Shown here: positions 1 to 7,317 of the stretch, in pieces
Numbering within the stretch: the stretch's first letter is position 1
Layout of the letters: each line of letters starts with the position of its first letter
Source: DASQVO01 sp035640715
Lineage (GTDB): Bacteria > Actinomycetota > Actinomycetes > Streptosporangiales > Streptosporangiaceae
Assembly (NCBI GenBank): GCA_035640715.1
Contig: DASQVO010000029.1
Location: forward strand, 1-17,117
Direction of reading: 5' to 3'
Length of the DNA stretch: 17,117 nucleotides
The notes under the pieces: generated by a model
What the model saw: the letters and a program-made list of their open reading frames with translations, nothing else
Databases searched by the model: none
Told to the model about the DNA's origin: nothing
Made by a program: the position numbers and the translations under genes

Positions 1-840
1 GCTGGCGAGCAGCCCGCCCTGCAGCGGGATCAGGCCGAGGATGCCGGTGGCGACGGCGCGCTGGACGACCGCCGGGGCGGGGTCGCGGGCCGCGGCCAGC
101 TGCGCTCTGCCCACGTCGGCCGCGTACGCTGCCGTCAGCACCGCTCCCGCGATGCGGCCGGCCCGTCCGTGCGCGCGCGGCCTGGCGGGCGGAATCCGGC
201 CTGCGACGGCGGCCAAGGCGGCGGTGGCGGTTACCGCGGCCGTGCCTGCCAGCGCCGCGCAGGCAACGCGCCGGGCCGCCGGGCCACCGTCCACCTCATG
301 GGCAGACATCGCCGTGACCGCCACGGTGTGCCCGGCGACTGCCGCCGCGGGAACGACGGCGGCCATCCCACCGCCGCCGAGAAGCACGTTCAGGGCGCGC
401 GCGGCGGCCATCACCGATGGGCCCGCACGGGTGCGCTTGGCGCCGAGATCGTATGCCCACACGACGGTGGCGAGCGCTCCGGCGGACCGCAGCGCGGCAC
501 GGCCACCGGTGAGCCATGCCAGGCCGACACCCGCGCCGGTGAGGATCGTGGCCAGGCAGAGGGCGGATCGGGCCCGTACCCGCCCGGAGGGGATGGGCCG
601 CCACGGGCGGTGCTCGGCGTCCTCGTCCCGGTCCGCCCAGTCGTTCAGCGCCATACCGGCCCAGTAGAGGCAGACCGACGACCCGACCAAGCCGGCCGTG
701 CGGCGGCCGGACTGCCACCGGCCGGCCGCTGCTCCGGCCAGAACATCACCGGGCACGGACAATGCTGCCGGGAGCCGGACAAGCTCGGCCGTAACCCGCC
801 AGCCCGGCCACCATGGCGCGCCATCCCATCGCAGGCTCAT
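1..840 (-). CDS. UbiA-family prenyltransferase (SCO3242/EboC-like), 3' end cut by window edge
   Basis: A membrane prenyltransferase, 280 residues visible, whose C-terminus lies beyond the left edge. The frame opens with ATG at 840 and has no stop down to base 1. The first Asp-rich motif of the UbiA superfamily is clear: NDWADRDED at residues 66-74, followed by RPWRPIPSGRV, typical of the EboC/SCO3242-like branch. A weaker second motif, HEVDGG, lies near residue 205. Several Ala/Leu/Val-rich segments look membrane-spanning. Family members transfer a prenyl diphosphate to an acceptor using Mg2+ bound by these Asp residues; the acceptor is not known here. The start codon overlaps the stop of the inositol-phosphate synthase gene by 4 nt (ATGA), so the pair is probably coupled. 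By analogy with ebo-type clusters the acceptor could derive from the neighbouring cyclitol phosphate, which is inference. Family assignment is secure, substrate is not. Confidence 0.85.
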   Translation of the reverse strand, partial: MSLRWDGAPWWPGWRVTAELVRLPAALSVPGDVLAGAAAGRWQSGRRTAGLVGSSVCLYWAGMALNDWADRDEDAEHRPWRPIPSGRVRARSALCLATILTGAGVGLAWLTGGRAALRSAGALATVVWAYDLGAKRTRAGPSVMAAARALNVLLGGGGMAAVVPAAAVAGHTVAVTAMSAHEVDGGPAARRVACAALAGTAAVTATAALAAVAGRIPPARPRAHGRAGRIAGAVLTAAYAADVGRAQLAAARDPAPAVVQRAVATGILGLIPLQGGLLAS

Positions 841-2003
841 CGCGGCGCTCCCGCGGCTTCAGCCCGCACCGCCCAGCTCTGCAGTGCCGCGTACTGCGCG
901 GCCAGGCCTGGTTCAGCGCCGCCCGCCGGGTCCTTGAAGAAGAACCCGAACGCGGGGACAGGGCCGGCGTCGCCCAGTTCGTGGGCGCGGGCGATCAGCC
1001 GTGCGAGGTCGAGCACCAGCGGGGCGGCCAGCGCCGAGTCGCACCCTTGCCAGGTGAATTGCATGCTCATCCGGACCCCGAGGAATCCCTCGAACGACAC
1101 GTGGTCCCAGGCGGTCTTCCACTCCCCCAGGTCGGGCACGTAATCAATGTGCAGCGGAGCGCTGACGCCGTAGCCGAGAACGCCGGAGAGCACTGCCGAC
1201 TTGGCCGCCACCTTGCTCGCGGCCACCTCTGGGTCCGCGAGATTCTCGCCGTCTCCGCCGCCCAGGAGGTTGGTCCCGGCCCATGACTGGACCCGCAGCG
1301 CACGGGCGGCGAACATCGGCGCGAGCGTGGCTTTGAGCAGGGTCTCGCCGGTCTTGCCGTCGTTCCCGGCCCACGGCAGCTGCTCCGCCACGGCAAGCTG
1401 GCTGAGCGCGGGCAGCCCGGCGGCTACGGCCGGGGTGAAGTTGACGTAGGGGCAGCCCGCCCGTAGGGCGGCATAGGCATAGAGGCCGGAGGTTGGCAGC
1501 ACGGCCGTTCCGGCATCGAGGGCCCGTTCCAGCTCCTCGAGCGAACGGGTCGCAGGATGCGGCGCCTGCGGCCGTTCCGTCGAGGCGACGTTGACCACCA
1601 CCAGCTGGCTGAGCCGGTGCCGGGCGGAGAAATCCCGCAGGTCAGCCGCGAGCGCCGCCACCACCCTGCGCTGGGGGACGCCGGCCTGACCGGTATGGCC
1701 CAGCCGGATCTCGGCATCGGCCGCCTCAAGCTGGCGGCTCACCGCGGCAACAAGCTGGGGCGGCAGCACACCCGCGTCCGCGAGCTGGCCGGCCCGCTTG
1801 GTCACGGGGATGCTGACGACATCGTGGCCGCCGAACACGAGGTCGCCGTAGCTGGCGAGACCGGCGCGCGCGATGTCCGGGAGCTCGGTGACACAGCCCG
1901 TTGGCGCCGCCCGCCCGGAGCTTAGCGCGGCCGCGCCACAGATCGCGGTGGTCGCGACCGAGCCGCGGGCGCCGATGAGCCATACCCCCACGCGGCGGGT
2001 CAT
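837..2003 (-). CDS. myo-inositol-1-phosphate synthase family protein
   Basis: A 388-residue cytoplasmic enzyme of the inositol-3-phosphate synthase family, which converts glucose 6-phosphate to inositol phosphate in an NAD-dependent oxidation, aldol and reduction sequence. Residues 8-17 (LIGARGSVAT) form the dinucleotide-binding turn. The catalytic core is visible as GNDGKTGET (213-221), K224, TNLLGGGDGENL (244-255) and HIDYVPDLGEWKTAWD (285-300); these carry the Lys and Asp/Asn residues expected of the family. The start at 2003 is preferred over an upstream in-frame ATG at 2030 because it gives an ATGA overlap with the oxidoreductase gene and has GGAGGGGAG upstream. Its stop overlaps the prenyltransferase start. 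The glycine turn differs from the GLGGNNGTT form of typical housekeeping synthases, so this may be a specialised paralogue serving the operon. That it acts on an imported or modified sugar phosphate is possible but unproven. Confidence 0.85.
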   Translation of the reverse strand: MTRRVGVWLIGARGSVATTAICGAAALSSGRAAPTGCVTELPDIARAGLASYGDLVFGGHDVVSIPVTKRAGQLADAGVLPPQLVAAVSRQLEAADAEIRLGHTGQAGVPQRRVVAALAADLRDFSARHRLSQLVVVNVASTERPQAPHPATRSLEELERALDAGTAVLPTSGLYAYAALRAGCPYVNFTPAVAAGLPALSQLAVAEQLPWAGNDGKTGETLLKATLAPMFAARALRVQSWAGTNLLGGGDGENLADPEVAASKVAAKSAVLSGVLGYGVSAPLHIDYVPDLGEWKTAWDHVSFEGFLGVRMSMQFTWQGCDSALAAPLVLDLARLIARAHELGDAGPVPAFGFFFKDPAGGAEPGLAAQYAALQSWAVRAEAAGAPR

Positions 2004-3208
2004 GATGCGCTCCCCTCCACCAGCGTCCACTGGCCGCGGCTGGCCGCGCTGCGTTGCACCGCGTCGAGCACAAGCTGGACCTGCAGGCCGTCGGTGAATG
2101 ACGGAGATGGGTCCTCGCCCACGCCGAGTGCCTCCACGAAATCCTTTACCTCATGGACGAAGGAGTGTTCGTAGCCCAGCGCGTGACCGGGGGGCCACCA
2201 GGCGGCGGCATACGGGTGGCTGGGCTCGGTGACCATGATCCGCCGGAACCCCTGCACGGCCGGGTCCTCGGTCGCGTCGAGATACTGCAGCTCGTTGAGC
2301 CGCTCCACATCGAACACCAGGCTGCCCCTTTCGCCGTTTACCTCAATCCGCAGCTGGTTCTTGCGCCCGGTGGCGAACCTGGTCGCCTCGAACGTCGCCA
2401 CCGCGCCAGCCTCGAGCCGGGCGAGGAAAAGCGCCGCATCGTCGACGGTGACCGGGCCTCGTTCCGCCGCGCCAACGGTGGCGGACAGGCCGCTGGATGC
2501 CGCCGGGAGCGGCCGGTCCTTCACAAACGTCTCGGTAAGGCCGGACACGCCGGTGATCCGCTGGCCGGTGATGAACTGGGTGAGGTCGATGATGTGCGTG
2601 CCGATGTCGCCCAGGGCGCCGCTGCCTGCTTCCTCTGCTCGCAGCCGCCACACCAGCGGGAAGTCCGGGTCCACGATCCAGTCCTGCAGGTACTGGGCGC
2701 GGACGTGCCGGATCGTGCCGAGCTTGCCGCGCGCGACGAGGTCGCGGGCGAAGGTCGCCGCAGGGAGCCTCCGGTAGTTGAATCCCACCATCGAGCGGAT
2801 TCCCCTGCGTGCTGCCGACCGGGCGGCGCCGGCCATCGCGCATGCCTCCGCCACGGTGTTGGCCAGCGGCTTTTCGCATATCACGTGCTTGCCTGCTTCC
2901 AGGGCGGCGAGCGCGATCTCGGCGTGGCTGCCGCCCGGGGTGCAGACGTCCACAAGCTGGATGTCGTCGCGCTCCAGCAACTGCTTCCAATCGGTCTCGT
3001 AGGAACTCCAGCCGAGCCGGGAGGCGGCCGCGGCGACATGCTCACGGCTGCGCCCGCACAGGGCCGTCATCCGCACTGACATCGGCAGGTCGAAGAACCG
3101 CCCGGCGTTTCGCCACGCCTGCGAGTGAGCGGAACCCATGAACGCGTAGCCGATCAGGCCGACGCCCAGTTCGGGCAGCGCCCTGCGTGCGGTATCCCGG
3201 CTGGCCAT
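2000..3208 (-). CDS. Gfo/Idh/MocA family NAD(P)-dependent oxidoreductase
   Basis: A 402-residue soluble oxidoreductase. The N-terminal Rossmann domain covers about residues 14-140, with VGLIGYAFMGSAHSQAW at 16-32 and the family signature EKPLA at 112-116, where K113 is the usual catalytic lysine. The C-terminal domain carries GALGDIGTHIIDL (197-209); D201 and H205 correspond to the substrate-site Asp and His of inositol and sugar dehydrogenases. The family oxidises or reduces sugars and cyclitols, often at C3 of a glycoside or C2 of inositol. There is no signal peptide, so it acts in the cytoplasm, presumably on what the adjacent importer delivers. GGAAGGA precedes the ATG. The gene starts 13 nt after the binding-protein stop and its end overlaps the inositol-phosphate synthase start by 4 nt. 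The exact substrate cannot be read from sequence. Confidence 0.9.
   Translation of the reverse strand: MASRDTARRALPELGVGLIGYAFMGSAHSQAWRNAGRFFDLPMSVRMTALCGRSREHVAAAASRLGWSSYETDWKQLLERDDIQLVDVCTPGGSHAEIALAALEAGKHVICEKPLANTVAEACAMAGAARSAARRGIRSMVGFNYRRLPAATFARDLVARGKLGTIRHVRAQYLQDWIVDPDFPLVWRLRAEEAGSGALGDIGTHIIDLTQFITGQRITGVSGLTETFVKDRPLPAASSGLSATVGAAERGPVTVDDAALFLARLEAGAVATFEATRFATGRKNQLRIEVNGERGSLVFDVERLNELQYLDATEDPAVQGFRRIMVTEPSHPYAAAWWPPGHALGYEHSFVHEVKDFVEALGVGEDPSPSFTDGLQVQLVLDAVQRSAASRGQWTLVEGSAS
2010..2018 (-). promoter_or_regulatory. ribosome binding site of the inositol-phosphate synthase gene
   Basis: GGAGGGGAG on the minus strand ends 6 nt before the ATG at 2003. It lies inside the last codons of the upstream oxidoreductase gene. 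It decides for the 2003 start over the in-frame ATG at 2030, which would create a longer overlap. Confidence 0.7.
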
Positions 3209-3221
3209 GACTGTCCTTCCG

Positions 3222-4283
3222 TCAGGATTCGAATCCGAGTGGCAGGTATTTGTCCACGTTCGCCTTGGTGACGGTGGCGGAGTTCAGCATGATGAACGTC
3301 GGCACCTCGCGCTCCGTGAGGTCAGCCATGCCCTTTCCCTGGGAAATAAGCCGGGCCAGCGAGATGGCTGATGACGCCATGGTCGGCGGATAGGTGACGG
3401 TGCATTTTACGACCGTGTTATCGGCTTTGATCATCCGCATCATGTTCGCCGAGCCGGCCCCGCCGACCATGAAGAATTCCGAGCGGTGAGCCTGATTGAT
3501 CGCAGCTAGGACGCCGATTCCCTGATCGTCATCGTGATTCCACACCGCATCGATGTGCGATTTTGCCTGGAGGATGTTCGACATGACGTTCTGCCCGGAC
3601 TCCACTGTGAACTGCGCGGCCTGCCGGATGCTCACCGTGTAGCCGAAAGCGGAGAGCGCGTCGCGGAACCCGCGGCTGCGGTCCTGGGTGAGCTGGAGGT
3701 TGTCGATTCCGGCCACCTCGGCGATAACGGGGCTAGTCTTTCCTTGCTGCTTTAGCGTGTTGCCTATGTATTCCCCGGCCGCCAGGCCCATGCCGTAGTT
3801 GTTGCCTCCGATCCAGGTCCGGTACGCGCGCGGCGTGTCGAATACCCGGTCCAGGTTGATCACCGGTATGCCGGCGTTCATTGCCTGAAGGCCGGCCGGG
3901 GTAAGCGCTTTGCCGTCGAACGGGAGCACGACGATCGCATCGACTCCCTTGGTGATAAGCGTCTTGATCGATGAGATCTGGGTGGCGACATCGTTGGTGG
4001 CCGCGACCGGCTGGAATGTGACGTCCGAGTACTGCTTCGCCTGGGCTGCGGCGTTCTTGCTGATCGCGGCGATCCAGCCGTGGTCGGCCTGCGGTGCGGA
4101 GAAGCCGATCGTCACAGGCTTGCCTGGCTTGTCGTTGTTGCTGACGGCCTTGGTTTGAGCTGCGCTGTTGCTACTGCTGGTGGTGTTGCTGGTGCAGGCG
4201 GCGAGCAGGGCACCGGCTCCGGCGGCCGCACCGCCGGTGAGGAAACGGCGGCGGGGGGTGGCGGCTGCGCGCGATCCGGTCAT
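3222..4283 (-). CDS. sugar ABC transporter substrate-binding lipoprotein (ribose/galactose type)
   Basis: A 353-residue periplasmic-binding-protein type 4 (RbsB-like) receptor, anchored outside the membrane. The N-terminus has a twin-arginine motif, RRRFLTGG at 11-18, a short Ala/Gly h-region and a lipobox LAAC at 27-30, so it is probably exported by Tat and lipidated at C30. A Ser/Thr/Asn-rich linker (31-55) precedes the two-lobed fold, which starts at PVTIGFSAPQADHGW and continues with the family-typical NDVATQISSIKTLITKGVDAIVV and NHDDDQGIGVLAAI. The start at 4283 was chosen because AAAGGAG lies 6 nt upstream; the open frame extends further 5' to 4382, but that part is not protein-like. 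The gene sits 58 nt after the permease stop. Ribose-, inositol- and oligosaccharide-type receptors share this fold, so the ligand is open. Confidence 0.92.
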   Translation of the reverse strand: MTGSRAAATPRRRFLTGGAAAGAGALLAACTSNTTSSSNSAAQTKAVSNNDKPGKPVTIGFSAPQADHGWIAAISKNAAAQAKQYSDVTFQPVAATNDVATQISSIKTLITKGVDAIVVLPFDGKALTPAGLQAMNAGIPVINLDRVFDTPRAYRTWIGGNNYGMGLAAGEYIGNTLKQQGKTSPVIAEVAGIDNLQLTQDRSRGFRDALSAFGYTVSIRQAAQFTVESGQNVMSNILQAKSHIDAVWNHDDDQGIGVLAAINQAHRSEFFMVGGAGSANMMRMIKADNTVVKCTVTYPPTMASSAISLARLISQGKGMADLTEREVPTFIMLNSATVTKANVDKYLPLGFES

Positions 4284-4289
4284 GACGAG

Positions 4290-4296
4290 CTCCTTT
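4290..4296 (-). promoter_or_regulatory. ribosome binding site of the binding-protein gene
   Basis: AAAGGAG on the minus strand, 6 nt before the ATG at 4283. It lies in the 58-nt gap between permease and binding protein and supports the start that begins with the Tat signal. Confidence 0.75.
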
Positions 4297-4341
4297 GCGG
4301 CTGGCGGGCCGGTGATGCCCGCCGGATCTTCTGTGGCCTTT

Positions 4342-5388
4342 TCAGGTGGTACCGCGGCGCTGCAGCAGCACGGCGGCGACAATGATCAAGCCCTTGGCGA
4401 TGTTCTGTACCTCACTTGCCAGGTTGTTCAGGACGAATATGTTCGTGACCGTGGTGAAGACGAGGGCGCCAAGGATCGAGCCAACGAGCGTTCCCTTTCC
4501 ACCGGTCAGCAGGGTGCCGCCGATGATCACGGCGGCAATCGCGTCGAGTTCGTAGAGGTCTCCGTGGGTGCTGCTGCCGGTCGTGGTCAGGGAAATGATC
4601 ATGATTGCTGCGATCCCGCAGCACAGCCCGGAGAGGACGTACAGCAAGGCGGTGTGCCGGCGGACGTCGATGCCAGCGAGCCGTGCCGCCTCCGTATTGC
4701 CACCCACGGCGAAGGTTCGCCGGCCGAATGTGGTGCGGTTCAGCACGATCCAGCCGACCAGCACAACCGCGGCGAAGATAATGACGAGGAGCGGGATGCC
4801 GAACACGTTGGTGGTCGCGATGTTGTTGATCGACTGGACGGTAACGAGCTGCGTCTTCTTGCCGGACATTGCCTCGGCCAGGCCACGGGAGGCGACCATC
4901 ATGGCCAGCGTGACGATGAAGGGAACCAGCCGCCCGTACGCGATCAGCAGGCCGTTCACCAGGCCGGCGCCCATCCCGACGAGCAGTGCGCATACCACCA
5001 TTGCCCATGCGCCGTATTGCTGGCTGGAGAGAGTGGTCGCCCATACCGAGGCGAGCGCCACCAGCCCGCCGACAGACAGGTCGATCCCGCCGCCGATGAT
5101 CACGAATGTCATCCCCACGGTCACGACGCCGATGATCGACGAGCTGACGAGGATGTTGAGCACGTTGCTGACGCTGAGGAAATTGCCCCCAGAGGTCACC
5201 ACTCCCGCGATCGCCAGCAGCACGAGGACACCGACGAGGCTCAGGCTCCGCAACTCCCAGAGCCTGCCAGCAACGCTCGCGGGCAGCCGGAGGCCGAGGC
5301 GGCCTGCCGCCGGTGCCTGCAAGCCCTCGCGGGCGGGCCGTCGGCCGAGTCCCTGCGCGGCAGGTGCGTCGTCTGTCCGCTCCGTCAT
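4342..5388 (-). CDS. sugar ABC transporter permease (RbsC-like)
   Basis: A 348-residue integral membrane protein of the BPD_transp_2 family, which forms the channel of ribose/galactose/xylose-type importers. About 40 hydrophilic residues precede the first helix, SLSLVGVLVLLAIAGVV; roughly eight to ten membrane segments follow. Family landmarks include GMTFVIIGGGIDLSVGG, the cytoplasmic loop FAVGGNTEAARLAGIDV that contacts the ATPase, and the C-terminal IGGTLLTGGKGT. Only one permease gene is present, so it would work as a homodimer with the fused double ATPase. Its start overlaps the ATPase stop (ATGA at 5385-5388), indicating coupled translation and equal supply. Specificity is set by the binding protein and is not visible here. 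Confidence 0.93.
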   Translation of the reverse strand: MTERTDDAPAAQGLGRRPAREGLQAPAAGRLGLRLPASVAGRLWELRSLSLVGVLVLLAIAGVVTSGGNFLSVSNVLNILVSSSIIGVVTVGMTFVIIGGGIDLSVGGLVALASVWATTLSSQQYGAWAMVVCALLVGMGAGLVNGLLIAYGRLVPFIVTLAMMVASRGLAEAMSGKKTQLVTVQSINNIATTNVFGIPLLVIIFAAVVLVGWIVLNRTTFGRRTFAVGGNTEAARLAGIDVRRHTALLYVLSGLCCGIAAIMIISLTTTGSSTHGDLYELDAIAAVIIGGTLLTGGKGTLVGSILGALVFTTVTNIFVLNNLASEVQNIAKGLIIVAAVLLQRRGTT

Positions 5389-6887
5389 GCCGCCGCTCCT
5401 TCCATCACCATGTCGAGCACTGCCGTCTCGGTGAGCTGCGCTGCCGGGCCGTCATGCAGCAGGCGGCCCGCCCGGACCACCAGGACCCGGTCGGCCAGCC
5501 CCAGAACCTCGGGTATCTCGCTGGAAACCAGCAGCACGCCGACACCGGACCCCGCGAGCTCACGGATCAGCCGGTACAGCTCGCCGCGTGCACCCACGTC
5601 CACCCCGCGGGTTGGCTCGTCCAGGATGAGCAGACGGCAGTCACGCAGCAGCCAGCGCGCCAGCACCACTTTCTGCTGGTTGCCGCCCGACAGGGTGCGC
5701 ACGGCCCGCCGCGGGTCGCTGGGCCGGACATCGAGGTCACCGATCGCCTTCGCCACGTCGGCTAGCTCGCGCGAACGGGCGACGAACCCGCCCCGCGAAT
5801 AGCGGGCCAGGCTGGATACCGAAACGTTCCGGTAGACCGCCTCGTACAGCAAGAGCCCCTGGCTCTTGCGCTCCTCAGGGCACAATCCCATCCCGGCCCG
5901 CACCGCGGCCGGTACCGACCCGGGCCGCAGCCGGCGGCCATCCACGAGGATCTGTCCCGCGGCCGGCTTGCGCGCACCGTAGACCGTCTCGACGATCTCC
6001 GAACGGCCGGATCCGACCAGGCCTGCCAGCCCGACGATCTCCCCCGCATGCACGGTAAAGGAGACGCCGGTGAATTCGCCGGGCCGGCTGATGTCCCGAA
6101 CGGTAAGCAGCTCCCGGCCGGTGTGCTGCCCGGCGGGCCTGGCAGGGAACGCGTACTCGGTGTCCCGGCCGGTCATCAGGCGGACCAGGTCGGCGGTCGG
6201 GGTGGATTTCGCGGGCAGTCCCGAGGCCACGGTCTTGCCATCCTTGAGCACGGTTACCCGGTCACCGACAACGCGGATCTCGTCCAGCCGATGGGATATG
6301 TAGATGATCGCCACTCCCTGTGCGGTCAGCTGGGCGATGACACGGAACAGGTTGTCCACCTCGCCGCTGTCGAGCACCGCGGAAGGCTCGTCCATGACGA
6401 TCAAGCGGGCGTTGTGGGAGAGCGCGCGGGCAAGGCTGACGATTTGCTTGCCTGCGGCGGACATCGACCCGACGAGCCGCGTCGGGGAGATCTCTCCGTG
6501 ACCCAGTCGCGACAGCAGGGCGGTTGCGGCCTCCGCGGCCGCCCGCCGGCGGCTGAACCCGAGCGCCGAGTGCTCATGCCCGAGGAAGATGTTCTCCGCC
6601 ACCGTGAGGCCGTCGACGAGGTCGAGTTCCTGGTAGATGGTTGCCAGCCCGGCCCGAAGCGCGGCCAGAGGGCTGGCGAACGACACCGGCGAGCCCCGCC
6701 AGCTGATCTCGCCCGCATCCGGTTTGTGCGCACCGGACAGAACCTTGATCAAGGTCGACTTGCCCGCGCCGTTCTGGCCGAGCAGGCAGTGGACCTCACC
6801 TTCCTGCACGTCGAGGTTCGCGCCGTCCACCGCCCGGACACCCGGGAAGCTCTTGACCAATCCTGTGACTGTGAGCAGCGCATTCAT
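5385..6887 (-). CDS. sugar ABC transporter double ATP-binding protein (RbsA/XylG-like)
   Basis: A 500-residue ATPase with two fused nucleotide-binding domains, which powers the importer from the cytoplasmic side. Domain 1 has Walker A GQNGAGKST (37-45), Q-loop YQE (85-87), Walker B LIVMDEP (162-168) and the switch His in SHRLDE (H199). Its signature is unusual, SMSAAGKQ at 141-148, instead of LSxxxQQ. Domain 2 has a degenerate Walker A, GLVGSGRSE (289-297), lacking Lys, which is normal for this family, together with an orthodox LSGGNQQ (399-405) and Walker B RLLILDEP (418-425). The sequence has the full family length. It is the first gene of the six-gene operon; GGAAGG lies upstream of the ATG at 6887 and an AT-rich leader follows further upstream. 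The next gene, the permease, overlaps it by 4 nt. Confidence 0.94.
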   Translation of the reverse strand: MNALLTVTGLVKSFPGVRAVDGANLDVQEGEVHCLLGQNGAGKSTLIKVLSGAHKPDAGEISWRGSPVSFASPLAALRAGLATIYQELDLVDGLTVAENIFLGHEHSALGFSRRRAAAEAATALLSRLGHGEISPTRLVGSMSAAGKQIVSLARALSHNARLIVMDEPSAVLDSGEVDNLFRVIAQLTAQGVAIIYISHRLDEIRVVGDRVTVLKDGKTVASGLPAKSTPTADLVRLMTGRDTEYAFPARPAGQHTGRELLTVRDISRPGEFTGVSFTVHAGEIVGLAGLVGSGRSEIVETVYGARKPAAGQILVDGRRLRPGSVPAAVRAGMGLCPEERKSQGLLLYEAVYRNVSVSSLARYSRGGFVARSRELADVAKAIGDLDVRPSDPRRAVRTLSGGNQQKVVLARWLLRDCRLLILDEPTRGVDVGARGELYRLIRELAGSGVGVLLVSSEIPEVLGLADRVLVVRAGRLLHDGPAAQLTETAVLDMVMEGAAA

Positions 6888-6929
6888 GATGCCGCCTTCC
6901 GCGACTTTCTACCAGGGGAAGCGGATAGC

Positions 6930-7010
6930 TGTTTCAAATTAGCGTTGTTTCGCCATAGAAAGCAAGACTTATAAATCTTTGTACGACTTCTTTTCTCTTG
7001 AACAGTGGAA
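6930..7010 (-). promoter_or_regulatory. AT-rich leader and operator candidate of the sugar-uptake operon
   Basis: This is the only AT-rich stretch in the left half of the window and lies 45-125 nt upstream of the first gene of the six-gene operon. It contains the imperfect palindrome AAGACTTATAAATCTT (6964-6979; one mismatched pair) and, overlapping it, AAATCTTTGTA (6973-6983), which recurs with one mismatch upstream of the other minus-strand operon. TTGCTT and TAATTT on the minus strand (6960-6965 and 6935-6940) could be a promoter, but their 19-nt spacing is not ideal. Binding of the ROK protein here is inference. Confidence 0.5.
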
Positions 7011-7050
7011 AGTGCTGAGCTCTCGGCTCTCACCACCGCAGCCGGTGCCG

Positions 7051-7098
7051 GCCGGGCAGCGGAGACCCGGGAGCGCCCCGGATCCCCGGCTGCCCAGC
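7051..7098 (-). terminator. GC-rich nested hairpin after the DUF1080/PKD frame
   Basis: GGGCAGC (7054-7060) pairs with GCTGCCC (7089-7095), and inside it CCGGG (7067-7071) pairs with CCCGG (7077-7081). The structure begins 16 nt past the stop at 7111 on the minus strand. There is no clear U-tract, as is common in high-GC actinomycetes. It probably ends the TIM-barrel/DUF1080 transcript before the importer operon promoter. Confidence 0.45.
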
Positions 7099-7110
7099 CG
7101 GTCACCGCGC

Positions 7111-7317
7111 TCACGCGCCCACGGCGGGCTGCACCTGCACCGAGGTGTGGGTGACGGAGGTGCTGCCGTTTGCGTAGGTCACCGTCAGCGTCGCGGTGTA
7201 GCGGCCCGCTGACGCGTAGGTGTGCTGTGGTTGCGCGTGCGTAGTTTCCTCATGAGCCCTCTCCTGCGTGTAGGTCCGGGCAGGTGAATACGGGGTGGTC
7301 AGCTGGCCGGATGGATT
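7111..7317 (-). pseudogene. out-of-frame PKD-like tail of the DUF1080 gene
   Basis: In the frame that ends at TGA 7111-7113 the protein reads about 68 residues ending in QHTYASAGRYTATLTVTYAN and GSTSVTHTSVQVQP. This closely resembles the C-terminus of the PKD domain of the large ThuA/dehydrogenase protein (HSYTHPGTYTAHLTVTYADG, then a GST-containing end). The frame has no start of its own that would make sense; the residues upstream of 7318 in this frame are not protein-like. It is in the -1 frame relative to the DUF1080-Ig reading frame and meets it at a C7 tract. The N-terminal half of a PKD domain, including the WDFGDG strand, is absent, so it is either a decayed module or the end of a frameshifted protein. 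Confidence 0.55.

Noticed and set aside
41..1143. Long plus-strand frames over the UbiA and inositol-phosphate synthase genes
   Set aside because: Ala/Arg/Pro/Gly-rich text without motifs. The minus strand carries the NDWADRDED motif and an ATGA overlap.
4168..5802. A 544-codon open frame on the plus strand across the binding protein, permease and ATPase
   Set aside because: Low-complexity His/Asp/Arg-rich text with no family motifs, opposite three well-supported transporter genes.
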